Below are positions 36,491 to 54,597 of a DNA stretch of 64,000 bases, piece after piece. The stretch covers positions 5,447,992-5,511,991 of the forward strand of contig CM055758.1 in the NCBI GenBank assembly GCA_029465975.1, written 5' to 3'. A model generated the notes under the pieces. It was not told the DNA's origin and made no database searches. It saw only the letters and a list, made by a program, of their open reading frames with translations. How positions within the stretch are numbered: position 1 is the stretch's first letter; each line of letters opens with the position of its first letter. Origin of the DNA: Dallia pectoralis. Lineage: Eukaryota > Chordata > Actinopteri > Esociformes > Umbridae. The position numbers and the translations under genes are program-made.

Positions 36491-39360
36491 TGCATATGTA
36501 GGCTATACTAACTGATTTTGCGTGTTAGTTAAAAAAATATATAAAAATGAACAACATTTAATGTACTATTTGTAATTCAGTAAAATGAGAGAAATGGTCA
36601 ACCATAAAATGTGAGTGCTGGCAGTCCCAATTCCTACAATTGATTTTTCAAATAAATAGAAATAATATGAATATGTCAAATGAGTGTGCGTCTATATATA
36701 CAGTATACTGCACCCACTCACTTTTTAGCCTATACTGTTATACCCCACTTCACCTTTATTTGACCATAATCCTGTAACTGTTTGTAGAATAACCTTTATC
36801 TTGCCTTTGGGAGATTGCCTCTGAAATTAATCAACCGGTTCATGTAGGTTCTGCACAATAGCGTTTCTTTGTGTGGGGTTTTTATCAACCTTTGTTTCTG
36901 GGCCCTGTTGATTGATGCAGGCCAAAGCCAGCTGCCCCAGAGATAAAACGTTAAATGATTTTAAATCAGTCAGGGTTTTCAGTGTTTTTCTGTTGCCAGA
37001 GATGGGAGGAACATCAACGTGTCACTCGATCACAACGCTTAATTGAGAAGATAAAGTATATTTTCTTTTGGAGGTGCACGGCTAACTGTAAGATATTACA
37101 TTCGGACACCCAATAAAAATCTTATCTCCCAAACACAGAAAGCTCGTTTTAGATAAACAGGCATCCATTACGGGCGAAAATAAAGTCCTTTATGTCTAAC
37201 GTCCTCCATTGCTTCTTCTCCCAGCAATTTACGGTCGGTCGGTCTGCTGGGGTCAATTATACTCTTTGAGAGACCTTGACAAAAGTGCTGTTAATAAAAA
37301 GAAACGATTATCTGGAAATAGTGAAGTAAACGGTAAACAGGGCCTGTGCTGTAACTGAGACCTAGGAGTTCTGTAAGCGGTTTGCTTTAATGTAGATAAC
37401 CTTCTTACATGGTGGACGAGGCCATGTGCCTTCCGTCTGAGATTGAGATGTGTTTCGAGTGCTCACAATCGTGCACGCCCATGCATTGATTCAACCAGCA
37501 GAATAGTTCAGAGAAACAGAGGTATTGAACATAATATAAATTCAACACTTCCCATGGGAGGCGGTGTCTCACACGCCTCCCATGGGAAATGTTGGTCCCA
37601 GATCGCAGTCCACCAGGTCCAATAAATGGACAGACATGCATGACCATTAACAGTCATTGATAAAGACCCCCCATCCGTTTCCCACAACCAATCAGACTGT
37701 CTATAGAAACACGCAAGAGGTACCTTGTCTAGGATCGGTTTATCAAGGTTACGTCATTATTTGACATGGCGACAACCTGAGGTAGCCCGTCATCACGTGC
37801 ACGTCCACGATTGCAGCCCTCTCACTCTGACCACAAGATGAACTCACATTTCATATAGGACACCTGTCAAGAGGGGTAACAATGTACAATTTAAGGGGAT
37901 TATAGGGCATCAGAGGAAATCATTATAAGCTATTGTAAAAGTGATTGAACCTGTCTTACCCGTGTGCGGGCCAGACTGGTCCTGCACTGAAAATCCCGCA
38001 AAGCGCGTCCCCGCGGGAACATCCAGATGGTAACCAAACCAGGTCGTGTAATGTCGACAGTCAAAAATGTGTCTTTAATTAATACGAACTGAACTAAGTT
38101 CCAGATATACATTTAGTTGAACTTCTTAACCTTCGGCAATTGCTCAGGCAAGAATGAAACAACACAAGAAAATAGCCAGTGGGTTATAGAAATACTGGCC
38201 ACTATATCGACATCAGCTGTTTATTTCTTTTTCTACAAAAGCGTCAGCAAAATACATAGCATTTTAATGTCGCTTATAAGCCTATATTGATTTTATACAT
38301 GTGCAGACCCAGTTATAGGAAATGCACAGTGCAGAAGCTATTCTTTATGCACCTGTAACACACAGGCTGAACCTGAAAGCTCACTGGCCAAAATGTCTAA
38401 TGTTTGTTTGCAACAAATGCTCTCTATAGATTTCCAACAAATGCAAATATTTCCATCAAACAACACAACTTGTGTTGAAATGAACACATTATTTTAATAA
38501 ATGGCTACACCATGGAAAACAAAATACAGATATCAATGTGAACCAGTTACAATTACAGTAATGTGTGTTACGTGCTTCTGCCATTTGTTGATACTTTTAA
38601 CAGTTTTGAGATGCGCTATTAAGGATGTTATTTTTAAAATGGAAATAATCCTCTTGGCAACTTTACTCAATGTCTGCACAATCATGCCCTCTAGCGGCTG
38701 ACAGTAGTAACACTCATCCTAGATCACAATCAGCCAAAGTTGAAACACCTGTTTCTTGTTACACCTAACTATAAATAGCCACACCTGACCACCTGAGCTT
38801 TCCTGACAACCTTGTACAGGTTGTGCTGCCTCTTGTTTCTTCGCCCGTCGCCCTTGTCTGTACTTTTATTAGTGATCTTTGGTTTAGGCCTACCAGCCTG
38901 CCCATTGAATTCCACCTTACCCGGTGAAACTACCTCACTCAAATAAGTGTATTCAGGTTTGGATGTCTCGAAGTGTATTTTGTTTGCATGATCAAACATG
39001 TGTGCTAATCACATGTTTTCGATGTTGTTTATGATTCAGTGTAAAGACATCTTGCCACAGTGAAAAAAATATAATACTTTTTTATCAGTTAAGCTGCCTC
39101 CACCCCAAATTCCTCGTAATTCCTTCCGTCTAAACTATGTCATAACATATACACAAATGAATAGAATTTACATTTACATCCAGAATTTACATTATATATA
39201 TATATAACTTTTAGAAGTTAAATAAAAATACAGCTGATTTCGCTATATCCTATCATTAAAAAGTGTGATGCGCTCAGCCGGGTTCAACCTGCCACGATTT
39301 GGGACGTTACATAGAAAAATAACATGTATCATTAATATTCATATAATTATTTACGTAGGG
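36491..39360. other. Non-coding sequence upstream of odf2, one strong inverted repeat
   Basis: No exon is supported. It contains the perfect 15-bp-arm inverted repeat at 37549-37588 and an AT run at about 39192. Confidence 0.4.
37549..37588. repeat. Perfect inverted repeat, 15-bp arms, 10-bp loop
   Basis: The left arm TTCCCATGGGAGGCG (37549-37563) and right arm CGCCTCCCATGGGAA (37574-37588) are exact complements. Each arm also contains the palindrome CCCATGGG, so several hairpin or cruciform forms are possible. Confidence 0.95.
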
Positions 39361-39389
39361 TTTATTTGTCGCAAGGCTTTAGTTCAAGT

Positions 39390-39670
39390 AACTGGGCGTG
39401 GCCTGTTTCTAAGGGGAACCCCGTTGCTACCAACAACTTGGAACACAAAGCTTCCATGGTCACCTCTTTGTTCCAATCACAGACACGCAAAGTTTTGAAT
39501 GAGCCAATCGCATACCAGGACGCCGATTGTACCGGAACAAATGTTTTTTGAGGACGCTTTGACGCTTTCCCTACATTTTTATTATCACCTAGCTAGCAAG
39601 ATAGCAACGTTTAACACATTTTACAATATACACATATTACAATTTCGATTAATATTGAGGTCTTCACATG
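39390..39670 (+). promoter_or_regulatory. odf2: Probable odf2 promoter and 5' UTR exon
   Basis: About 1 kb upstream of the first coding exon are a GC/KLF-type GGGCGTGGC (about 39394), GTTGCTACCAACAAC (about 39423, weakly like an RFX X-box, which would suit a centriolar gene) and two CCAAT boxes (39473, 39504). A consensus donor follows (cacatg|gtaagtg, exon end 39670). The first exon is inferred from that donor and the transcription start is not visible. The exon end ATG would join in frame to the 40494 exon and add only MKKA, but the downstream ATG has the better context. Confidence 0.5.
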
Positions 39671-40502
39671 GTAAGTGACCTCTGATGTTCTTCGTAGCTA
39701 CTAAAACAACCGCTTATTTGAGCTAATCTGCACAAATCGCAGGGTACCTCGAGTTTAGCAGGCATCTGGTTCCGTTTACTTTAGCCAAAGTCTGTGCTGG
39801 CTTTGAACGTAGTTTAGCTTGCTAACAACGTAGATATAAGGGCAGTTAATAATGATTAGCAAGCATATTTTATTGCATGGCTATCTAGTCTTTAGATTTT
39901 CAGATTATTTTTGTTTTGAAAAAAAAGGGGTAGAAATTACTAGTTCATTGCATTGGTCTCAGTTTAGTGTTACAAGTTGATAGGCTTTTGCTCTGAAATA
40001 CGATCCTATTAATTGTACATCACCTCCCAGGTAAAATGATACAGCAGCCATGTGTTCTCTACACTGTAAACAAGGAATGACATGATCACTACATATACAA
40101 TAAGCTGCCTGTTCACATCAGGTATGGCCCTTAGACGTCGATATTTTAATCATTATTTTATTATTATATACATAACTAAGAATGAAAAACACATTCTCGC
40201 GTACAGTAATGACCTGGGAACAATTTGAAAAAGTCAGGCTGTCTCAGGGATTTGATCTTGCAACCGTTTGGATACTTTGAAATTAGCCTGCTATTCTTTA
40301 CATTACCCAAGTACCAATCAAATTGAATGTATTTTATAAAGTCATTTTCTCGCTGCTTTTAAATGTATAGGATTTTGCCTCTTGTAAAGTATCATCTAGA
40401 AATCCCCCTGGCAGTTTTAAACAAGAGTAGAACGATGGACAAGATATGGGAGATGGTGGTGGACAAATATTGTGGCCTGCTGTTGTTTCACAGAAAAAAG
40501 CA

Positions 40503-47165
<6,663 letters not shown>

Positions 47166-47179
<14 letters not shown>

Positions 47180-47625
47180 GGGAACCAGAGACACGCCCTC
47201 TCCCATATGAGGGAACCAGAGACACGCCCTCTCCCATATGAGGGAACCAGAGACACGCCCTCTCCCATATGAGGGAACCAGAGACACGCCCTCTCCCATA
47301 TGAGGGAACCAGAGACACGCCCTCTCCCATATGAGGGAACCAGAGACACGCCCTCTCCCATATGAGGGAACCAGAGACACGCCCTCTCCCATATGAGGGA
47401 ACCAGAGACACGCCCTCTCCCATATGAGGGAACCAGAGACACGCCCTCTCCCATATGAGGGAACCAGAGACACGCCCTCTCCCATATGAGGGAACCAGAG
47501 ACACGCCCTCTCCCATATGAGGGAACCAGAGATACGCCCCCTCCCATATGAGGGAGCCAGAGATACTCCCATCTGAGGGGACCAGAGATATGCCCACTCA
47601 CATCTAAGGGGACCAAAGATACATC
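47166..47625. repeat. Minisatellite, 31-bp unit, spanning the odf2 stop codon
   Basis: The unit begins CCCATATGAGGGAACCAGAG and continues acacgccctct. The period is 31 bp (47171, 47202, 47233 and so on), with 12 near-identical copies followed by about three diverged ones. The first unit contains the last odf2 codons (Pro-Ile) and the TGA stop. Long reverse-strand open frames are repeat artefacts. Confidence 0.97.
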
Positions 47626-48630
47626 GCTCTACTTTCATGGGATATCTTCCCCGAGATTGTCTCTGAACACACAATCACGTATCCGGATCTACACACAGTG
47701 TTTCTTTGATCTATTTATTATGTTGATTTCATTCCTATATACACTAAATGCTTTTGGCATGTACATATTGCAATATATCGACATGATTACAATGTATGAA
47801 CAAGATACCGGTAACCTGATAGTTGAGACTCCACTAATTGTTACTGTTGTCCGATAGTTCAGTGGTTCTCAAAATATCTTCGGCAAAGGAATCTGGGGAG
47901 GGATTTGAACCGTGGTGAACATCCATGTTTTAGTGCCTCGGTTATAAAGCTCCGACTGGTGAATCCATGCACATGCTCAGATAATGTGACCATCTGTGTC
48001 TGACTAACATCTGCTTGTGGTAGCGCCATTTTTTTTGTGTCCCCCAAATGGAGTATTTATTTACATCTACTGCATCGTCCTGTACTGGACTCTGTAGTGG
48101 CCACCTAGATAAGACTGTACCAAACCCGAACCAACCCACTACCCTGTCACAATAGTGCCATATCCCTCATTTGTCATCATACCATTATGTAAACAATGGT
48201 TTTGATTGGTGCTAATGTTTGTGCTGTCATGTCTGGCTCAACCGACTGTAGGATGGTTAGAAGAAATGCATGGGTTGAGTTCCAGCATTTGATTCAAGGG
48301 GAGAAAGCATTTCTGTGAACTTAGTTAATGTGGAATGATTACACAAACATACAGTACACCCAGGCTAATAATTGGTGCTATATTTTAACCAGGGCCATAT
48401 TAGTGGAAACAGTGATTTTGTTTGCGTTGTTTACTGTTTATCTGTGTGGGTATTTGTTTGACCGTTCTTGTGGGCATCACAAACTTAATGAAGAAGATGA
48501 TGTGCTCCTGTCAACTATTTAACTGTGTTTATCTAGTTAAATTATGAAATGGGATATATATTTTACAAAGTATTTGTAAGTGTAAAGAGTTAAATTGAGT
48601 TGCTAATAAACGATTTCAAGGTGACAATGA
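47180..48630 (+). other. odf2: Probable odf2 3' UTR
   Basis: After the stop and the minisatellite the DNA is AT-rich without exons. A canonical AATAAA lies at 48605-48610, the best candidate for the poly(A) signal. Extent of the UTR is inferred. Confidence 0.5.
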
Positions 48631-48681
48631 ACATACTTCCGCAGGTGCTTTTAGCATACATTCACTAGTATGAAATGCACA

Positions 48682-49175
48682 CTACCATTCAAAAGTTTAA
48701 TAACACATACAAATGTCCCAGTTTGAAGGAAAATCTTATTTTTTGCCTATTAAAATGACAGAATTTAGCAGAAATACAATGTAAACAATATTGATGTATA
48801 TGACTATAGTAGCTAGCTTGAATAGGACTCGCAAATCACTAGTTTCAACAACAACCTTAGAGGCCTTTTAGCCAGATCTGCAAAATGAAACCATATCTCA
48901 GACTGGCCAATGAAAAGGTAAATGATTAATAAAAGGGCAAAATAACAGATAGAAAAATGTATGCTCTACTTTGGTGTTGGTCAAATGGGATATTTGTACA
49001 GGGTAGAAAGGATCTTAAAAAAGGCAATCAATACATTGCGCACTGCCTTAACCTGTAGGTGGCGCTTGATTGGAGCCAATTTCAAATTCAATGCCTTTTC
49101 ATATCCAAACACAATGAGGGTGTTGTTTTATATGGAAAACAAGTGGGCCCCAAACTTTTGAACATTAGTGCGTGT
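48682..49175. mobile_element. Non-autonomous Tc1/mariner-like element
   Basis: The left end CACACTACCATTCAAAAGTTT (about 48679) pairs imperfectly with the right end (AAACTTTTGAACATTAGTGC, about 49151-49170). The phrase TGAAACCATATCTCAGACTGG followed by ccaatgaaaag is a common fish Tc1-like transposon sequence. About 0.5 kb, with no intact open frame. Confidence 0.75.
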
Positions 49176-49516
49176 TGGCACACTGGCACACACACTGGCA
49201 CACACACACACACACACCTAGAAACAGCTTTGCTTATCCGTGTTATATATGAAAGAGAGGAAAAAAAATGAATGAAACACAAACAACGTTAACATTTCCG
49301 GATGTATTGAAAAAGAATATGGTATTCAAGGGTAGCATCTATACAATATATTTTCCACTAATGCATGGAATTTTTTCTCATCTCTTCCGTGAACCCTTTT
49401 ATAAAGCCTTGCATCAAATAAACCTACAAAAAGTTGCCAATTGCACAAGTCTAAACCAGTACCATCACATCTAGTGTTTCCAGTCCTGAATCAAGTATCT
49501 GGCAAGGGTCCATGGG

Positions 49517-50879
49517 TCACACAATCTTTGGTTCTGTGTCTCTGTGACTACCTGGCGCCATATCTGTTAGGAAGACCTGGCGTGCCGCTCTGACCTGCGC
49601 CTTCATCACAATGTGACGTCTCTTCCACAGTTTCACCTTAGCTTCAGCTTCTCTGGCCCCTCTCTTGTACTCATCCCGTTGCCAGATTACCGTTGCCAAC
49701 TGTCTCTGAAAGCTGCTTTTCAATTCCTGCCGGGATCTCATTGCGTCCCGTAATCCAATGCCAATTGCGGTAAGGGGTTGGCCACAGTAAGAACAGTAAT
49801 TGTCAATATGGCCTCCAGATGCATAGAGGTCTTCAGATTCAGTCATTGGGCTACTCATCTGATGCGGTGCACTCGGAATATGCAGTTGCTGATCAACTGT
49901 TGTCACGTTGCGCAGTTCTGCGCGCATTTCCTGGAAGACATCAAAATAAAGTAAGTCTACAGTAAAGATTTGGAAGCTCATTGTGTCCTCATACGACGTG
50001 TGTCACCCCAATTTGCCCGAGGTTCACTCTTAAAAGCAAACATACCTGTACAACCTCATTAAGTACCCATAACACTAAACCGTACCTGTACACCCTCTAA
50101 CTATCAATAACACTTAGACGTACCTGTAACTGTTTGCAGACAGAGTCGCTGGAAATATGTCCGCGTTTTAAAGCATTGACCTGTGCCTTCATTAGGAGAA
50201 CCTTTCTCTCAAACAATTTCACTCTGGCTTCGGCCTCTGCGGTTCTTTTCATGTACTCGTCACATTGCTGGGTTGGCGTCTCTAGCTGTCTTTGGAGTCT
50301 GTTTTTCAGTTCATCCTGTGAACTCAGGGCCAGGAGGCAAATAGGGGGGACGATGGGACGTCCCTCACATGAACAGAGTGCAATCCTGTGGCTTCTCATA
50401 GAATTGGGGTTCTGAGTTTCAAGAGATTTTCTAGGCCGCATAGGCGTCTCCTGTGATAAAAAGGAAAAAGAAAAATGCAGATACAGTTAACACACCGTTT
50501 GGACTATCCTTTCCAGCATGGTGGATGGATAACCAACGACAGCTCAATACACGAGGCAATACGCAAAACAGACTACACACTAACTAGTTCCACACAATTT
50601 TGCAAAAAGTGAAAACGAGACGAATTTACCTGTACCGGCTCTGGTCTGGTTGGTACCGCACCATGTCGAGAATGGCCGCCCGAGTCAACTGCATCAAAGC
50701 TGTAAAGTAAATAATACGGTGTCATTTGTTGGATCACTTTTTTCCTGGAAAACTGTTTTTATATCGCAGCCTCTCAAACACAGAGGATTGAATCATTTCA
50801 ATTTCAACACGATACTAGTGGATAAATAAAGCACTTACAAGTCAAATATTATACCCCTGTCAGGGTTGCTTTCTGCCAT
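49517..50879 (-). CDS. Unrecognised four-exon gene with two duplicated Cys/helical modules
   Basis: Minus-strand exons: 50839-50879 (start ATG 50877-50879, good context caacATGG), 50630-50699, 50124-50450 and 49517-49930 (stop TGA at 49517-49519). Every junction has a consensus gt donor and pyrimidine-ag acceptor, and the frame is kept throughout, giving 283 residues. No signal peptide or membrane segment is seen. Exons 3 and 4 each encode a module: a Cys-rich start (CSCEGRP / CSYCGQP), then a charged helix with ELK, QRQL, DEY, EAEA, VKL and MKAQV in the same spacing. An ungapped 57-residue alignment of the helical part has 28 identities. The helices are likely coiled coil. I do not recognise the family. 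It lies between odf2 and sptan1, opposite in direction to both and head-to-head with sptan1. Function is unknown, and a link to centrioles or spectrin would be guesswork. It could be a lineage-specific gene or a fast-evolving orthologue. Confidence 0.8.
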
Positions 50880-51399
50880 GTTGGCTGTGGACAAACTCCT
50901 CGTCCGGTTCGGTCTCTGAAATTATTGTGATGTGAACATTTCAGTTGAGGGCCTGTTTAAATGGTGTTCTGGTGTTACAGGAGGCGGATGACGGTTTCTA
51001 TTGGTTGTTTCAGTTCTATTTGTCATGCCAATGTGCGTTAATGGGGCTATATGCCTGAATAAAGCTGGTAACTAAAAGCTTGGTCCAAGCCATTTGGCCT
51101 GAATAGGGGCCTGAATAGAGACTATTAAAAGACCGTATGTGAGAAACATCACTCATTAGAATATGAATTGCCATTACATTAGCGTTTTAGTCAGCTGACT
51201 GGGATTTAAATGTGATTGTGAGACCATAACATAACTACAGAAGATTTTAACATTTGATTCAATAAAACCACTGCACCAAAAAAAAAATGTTTTAACAGCA
51301 CCACAAAATGTTGTAATACAATAATACACCATAAAACAGGGTAATACAATACAACAATAGAATTGGAAACCATATATATGTGTTCTTATATTATAAATG

Positions 51400-51654
51400 C
51401 ATGTCTGTTGTGGTGACAGAACACATGTTCATAGGCCAAGGATCAAAATGCATTCGGCACGTTTCGGTAGTCTCCGCTGGACACTCGGCCTGCCGCTGCG
51501 GCGCATGACGTCACTTCCACAGATCGGGTCGCTACATCGCGAAAAGCTCGACACGGTCGGTCGATACAGCGAGTGCATTCCAAGAGAGGTTGCCAACGGG
51601 TTTCAATCCAGTTCTAGAAAATAGATTCACCCAGAAGCTACCTGCAAAGTAGAG
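51400..51654 (+). promoter_or_regulatory. sptan1: Probable sptan1 promoter and non-coding first exon
   Basis: A CpG-rich patch in AT-rich surroundings carries a perfect CRE palindrome TGACGTCA (51506-51513), immediately followed by an ETS-type CTTCC and preceded by a GCGCATG (NRF1-like half). About 140 bp downstream a consensus donor (agag|gtaagc, exon end 51654) marks a probable 5' UTR exon. The next plus-strand gene is sptan1. The minus-strand four-exon gene starts about 630 bp upstream, so the region may work in both directions. Transcription start sites are inferred. Confidence 0.55.
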
Positions 51655-53990
51655 GTAAGCGTGCATTTGTAAATAAACACGGCTTTGTTGTTTACTAACC
51701 TGCGCACGGCTGTTATATGTAGTGAGGAGTGAGACCTCAGGCGAGCTAACAGCGATCAGTCACACAGCTAGCCTCACCCCCTATCCCCTGCTAGCTTGAT
51801 GGATGGCAAGCTCACGTTACTGGCAACTGGATCTGCTCGGATGCCAACCCAATAAAATATCTAATATTGCAGCCCTGCTCAGAAACTCAAGTGTCATAGT
51901 CGTGTGGAGCAAAAAGCATTGGACTGAAGAGGATGTCGCAGCGGATAGCTGAAACACACCATCTGGTGGCATATTAGCTAGTTAGCTTGTTAGCAACAAA
52001 CTACGGTCGTCTGTGCGCTGTCAGCACGAGCTTATACCCACTCGGCCCTGGCAAAATGTACAGATTTTAAATGCCCACACGAAGAACCCCTTTTATTACA
52101 TGTTATGTATTTTGTGTATACATTATGTATATTTTAATAAAATGTCTTGTCAGTTGTCGACGGCAGACATTCTGTAGCGACAGGACCCGCCCAGCACCGC
52201 CATATTGGAATGCCATTGAAAACATGCATCAGCTGTTGTTGGTCTGGACATGGGCGTTGTTGCAGCATCTATACCTTTACAATTCCGTTATGAGAATTGG
52301 GGAACATCATTTAAACGATATGATTGATATTAAACGCTAAGAAATCACACGTCATGCTGGTTGGTTGTTTTAATTTTTAGCAATTGCAATGTGCCACTGC
52401 AATGGCCTTTGTCGATTTGTTTTGGGATTCCTACTATTGCTTACTTAAAAACCTGTAAAACTGTATCCTCTTTGTTAAAATTTTATTAAAACTATTATTA
52501 TTTTTCCTTACGGTATGCCTATTTGTGTTTTCAAATATCCACCAACGGCTGCCACCAACATCCACCAACGAACATGCCTTATCAGGCACACTTAAACACA
52601 CCGTTAAATTAGTGTGTGTTCTGTCACAGGGAGATGGGTTTCACAGCTTGGTGGATGAAAATCCCCATCTCACATTATCTCTTTTCTCTGTTCCAACAAC
52701 TACCGTTTTAATGGTGGTGTCAAAATGGTTTAGTTTTCATCAATTGAAAATAGTTACTCCATGTTGTCTTGTTTTTCTGCTTTCACCTTTTATAGTTTGA
52801 CTTGTCTCTTGTGCTAGTTAATGCTAATGCCTCCTTGATGGTTAAAGATCAAAATGACCATCGTCTGATGGCCCTAATAATACACGCTTGTTAAATTAGA
52901 CCGTCAATATATAGTCTGGTAATTCGGCAGAATTGTCACAAATAAGCCCTCGGTTGTCATGCTAGCCCTGGTGATGTTTTAGACACAGAGCTGCTTACGT
53001 TTTGGGCTGTAACGTCATCCATACGGCTTTTGCCCCACGTTTACTAATCTGAGTAAAAATGTGTTGGAAGAAAGCCCCACTTTGCACAACAGTGGGTCAG
53101 TTGAGGCCATCTCAATTCTCCTCTCGTCCTTGAGAATCGTTACTAAAATCAACCAAAATTGTGTTGTGTTTAAAAGTTTCCCTGTCCTGTACTAAAGCCA
53201 GTATGTTTGATACGACGTACAACCCACCACCACGTCCACTAATTCCCTTCATGGTTTCTACACATTGTGTATCTACTGAAGAGTGACAGGATGGGTGTGG
53301 CCCAACAACAAACGGCTCAAACCTTGAGACGCTACGTGAAACACGGAAAGGTCGTGCCAGCAGGCCGCTGTTCTGAGTGCCTGCTGATGTGTGTTTTGTT
53401 TTGTTGGTGGGACTAAGAATGCCGATATTCATCGCTGATGTCGACGATAGCTGTGTGTGTGTGCGTGTGTGTGTGTTGCGTGATCATAGACACGATCACA
53501 TGGAAAAACGTTTGGTCAGCCGTCCCACTTGGAAAAGGGGAGAAGAGAGTGTTGTATGGATTCCATTGCTGTGCTCCAACTCAGGGGCTTGTCCTTAAAC
53601 ACATTATCTGGGGGTGGTTTGGCTTCCCCTTCCTGGCATTTTTAAGATTATTGCTGCTTATTGATAATGAAGTAATGTCGAACGGTCCCTTCACGCTCTG
53701 TTCTGTGTGTCAGTTTGGAAAAATCCCATGCACTAGATTGGCCTCAGGTCCACATCATATGGAATGACCACTCCTACCTGCAAAAATAAACAAGCAGTGT
53801 CCTAACTGGATGTCATGACAATGCTGTTATCCAGTCAGACTGCTTGCTGTCAAAACTAACCCCACACTTCAGTTGGCACAGCAAGCAGCACCCCCCTCAA
53901 TTGTAATGTCTAATGATATGAATGTCATGTGTTTTGAATTGTCAACCCACCGATCCGACGTGAACCTGTTGTGTTCGTTGTTGCCTTTAG
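51655..53990 (+). other. Presumed sptan1 first intron, no gene seen
   Basis: AT-rich sequence with short GT runs (about 53453). The listed open frames lack domains or splice support. Confidence 0.4.
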
Positions 53991-54041
53991 CCAGTCCGGG
54001 TCCCCGTCGTCATGGCGCAGTTTATTAAACCTAAACTGAAG
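53991..54041 (+). CDS. sptan1: Candidate sptan1 exon with upstream in-frame start
   Basis: An acceptor (gttgcctttag) precedes 53991 and a donor (aag|gtaaag) follows 54041. It contains ATG at 54012 in good context (gtcATGG) and reads MAQFIKPKLK in phase 0. Spliced to 59278 (AGAATGGATACC) it would give MAQFIKPKLK-R-MDTSGVKV, an in-frame 11-residue extension ahead of the conventional spectrin start. Alternatively it is simply 5' UTR or an exon of an unseen transcript. Confidence 0.5.
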
Positions 54042-54255
54042 GTAAAGTGTGCCACTGCTGTTTTCTGTGTGTCTTCCTGAATGCTGTCCTGTCGGGGGGG
54101 AGGGGGTGGAATGCCGAGAGACTAGGGGGAAAGGCTGTGACGAGGCAGTTTTGCTGAGGGATAGAGGGAGGGATTGGAGAGAGTGAGAGTGAGGTAGACA
54201 GACGCAAGGGCTGGGCGGTATCTTGGCTTACTCCCCTCTCGGACTAGCCACTGCA

Positions 54256-54374
54256 GGGACGATGCGCCTGTCTTCACTGCAGAAGAGAGAGAACGAGAAC
54301 ATTTCATTTTTCACGTATCGCTTTATGTGACCGGAGCGACTGCTGCCTGCAACATGGCCACCACCTCTCCGCAG
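54256..54374 (+). CDS. sptan1: Candidate alternative sptan1 5' exon
   Basis: Two possible acceptors (cactgcag before 54257 and before 54280) and a donor (ccgcag|gtactg after 54374). ATG at 54354 (aacATGG) reads MATTSPQ in phase 0, and joined to 59278 it would also be in frame (MATTSPQ-R-MDTSG). It could instead be the 3' part of an alternative first exon with its own promoter. Weaker support than 53991-54041. Confidence 0.35.
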
Positions 54375-54555
54375 GTACTGGTACAAGGTTCTAGAAGCAG
54401 AACGGATATACCTGAACGAACTAGTTATAGGTCACTTATGAGCCGGTTATAAGTTAATGGGTATTATGGATGAATTGTGTTAATTTATCCTGGTCAGTTT
54501 TAAAATTTTCTTGTGATTTATTCATTGAATTCAGATGTGTGTTTTCTGCATGTTG

Positions 54556-54597
<42 letters not shown>

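Noticed and set aside
39668..40502. ATG at the end of the putative odf2 5' exon as the true start
   Set aside because: It would join in frame (MKKA added), but context at -3 is poor. The ATG at 40503 has better context and matches the cenexin N-terminus.
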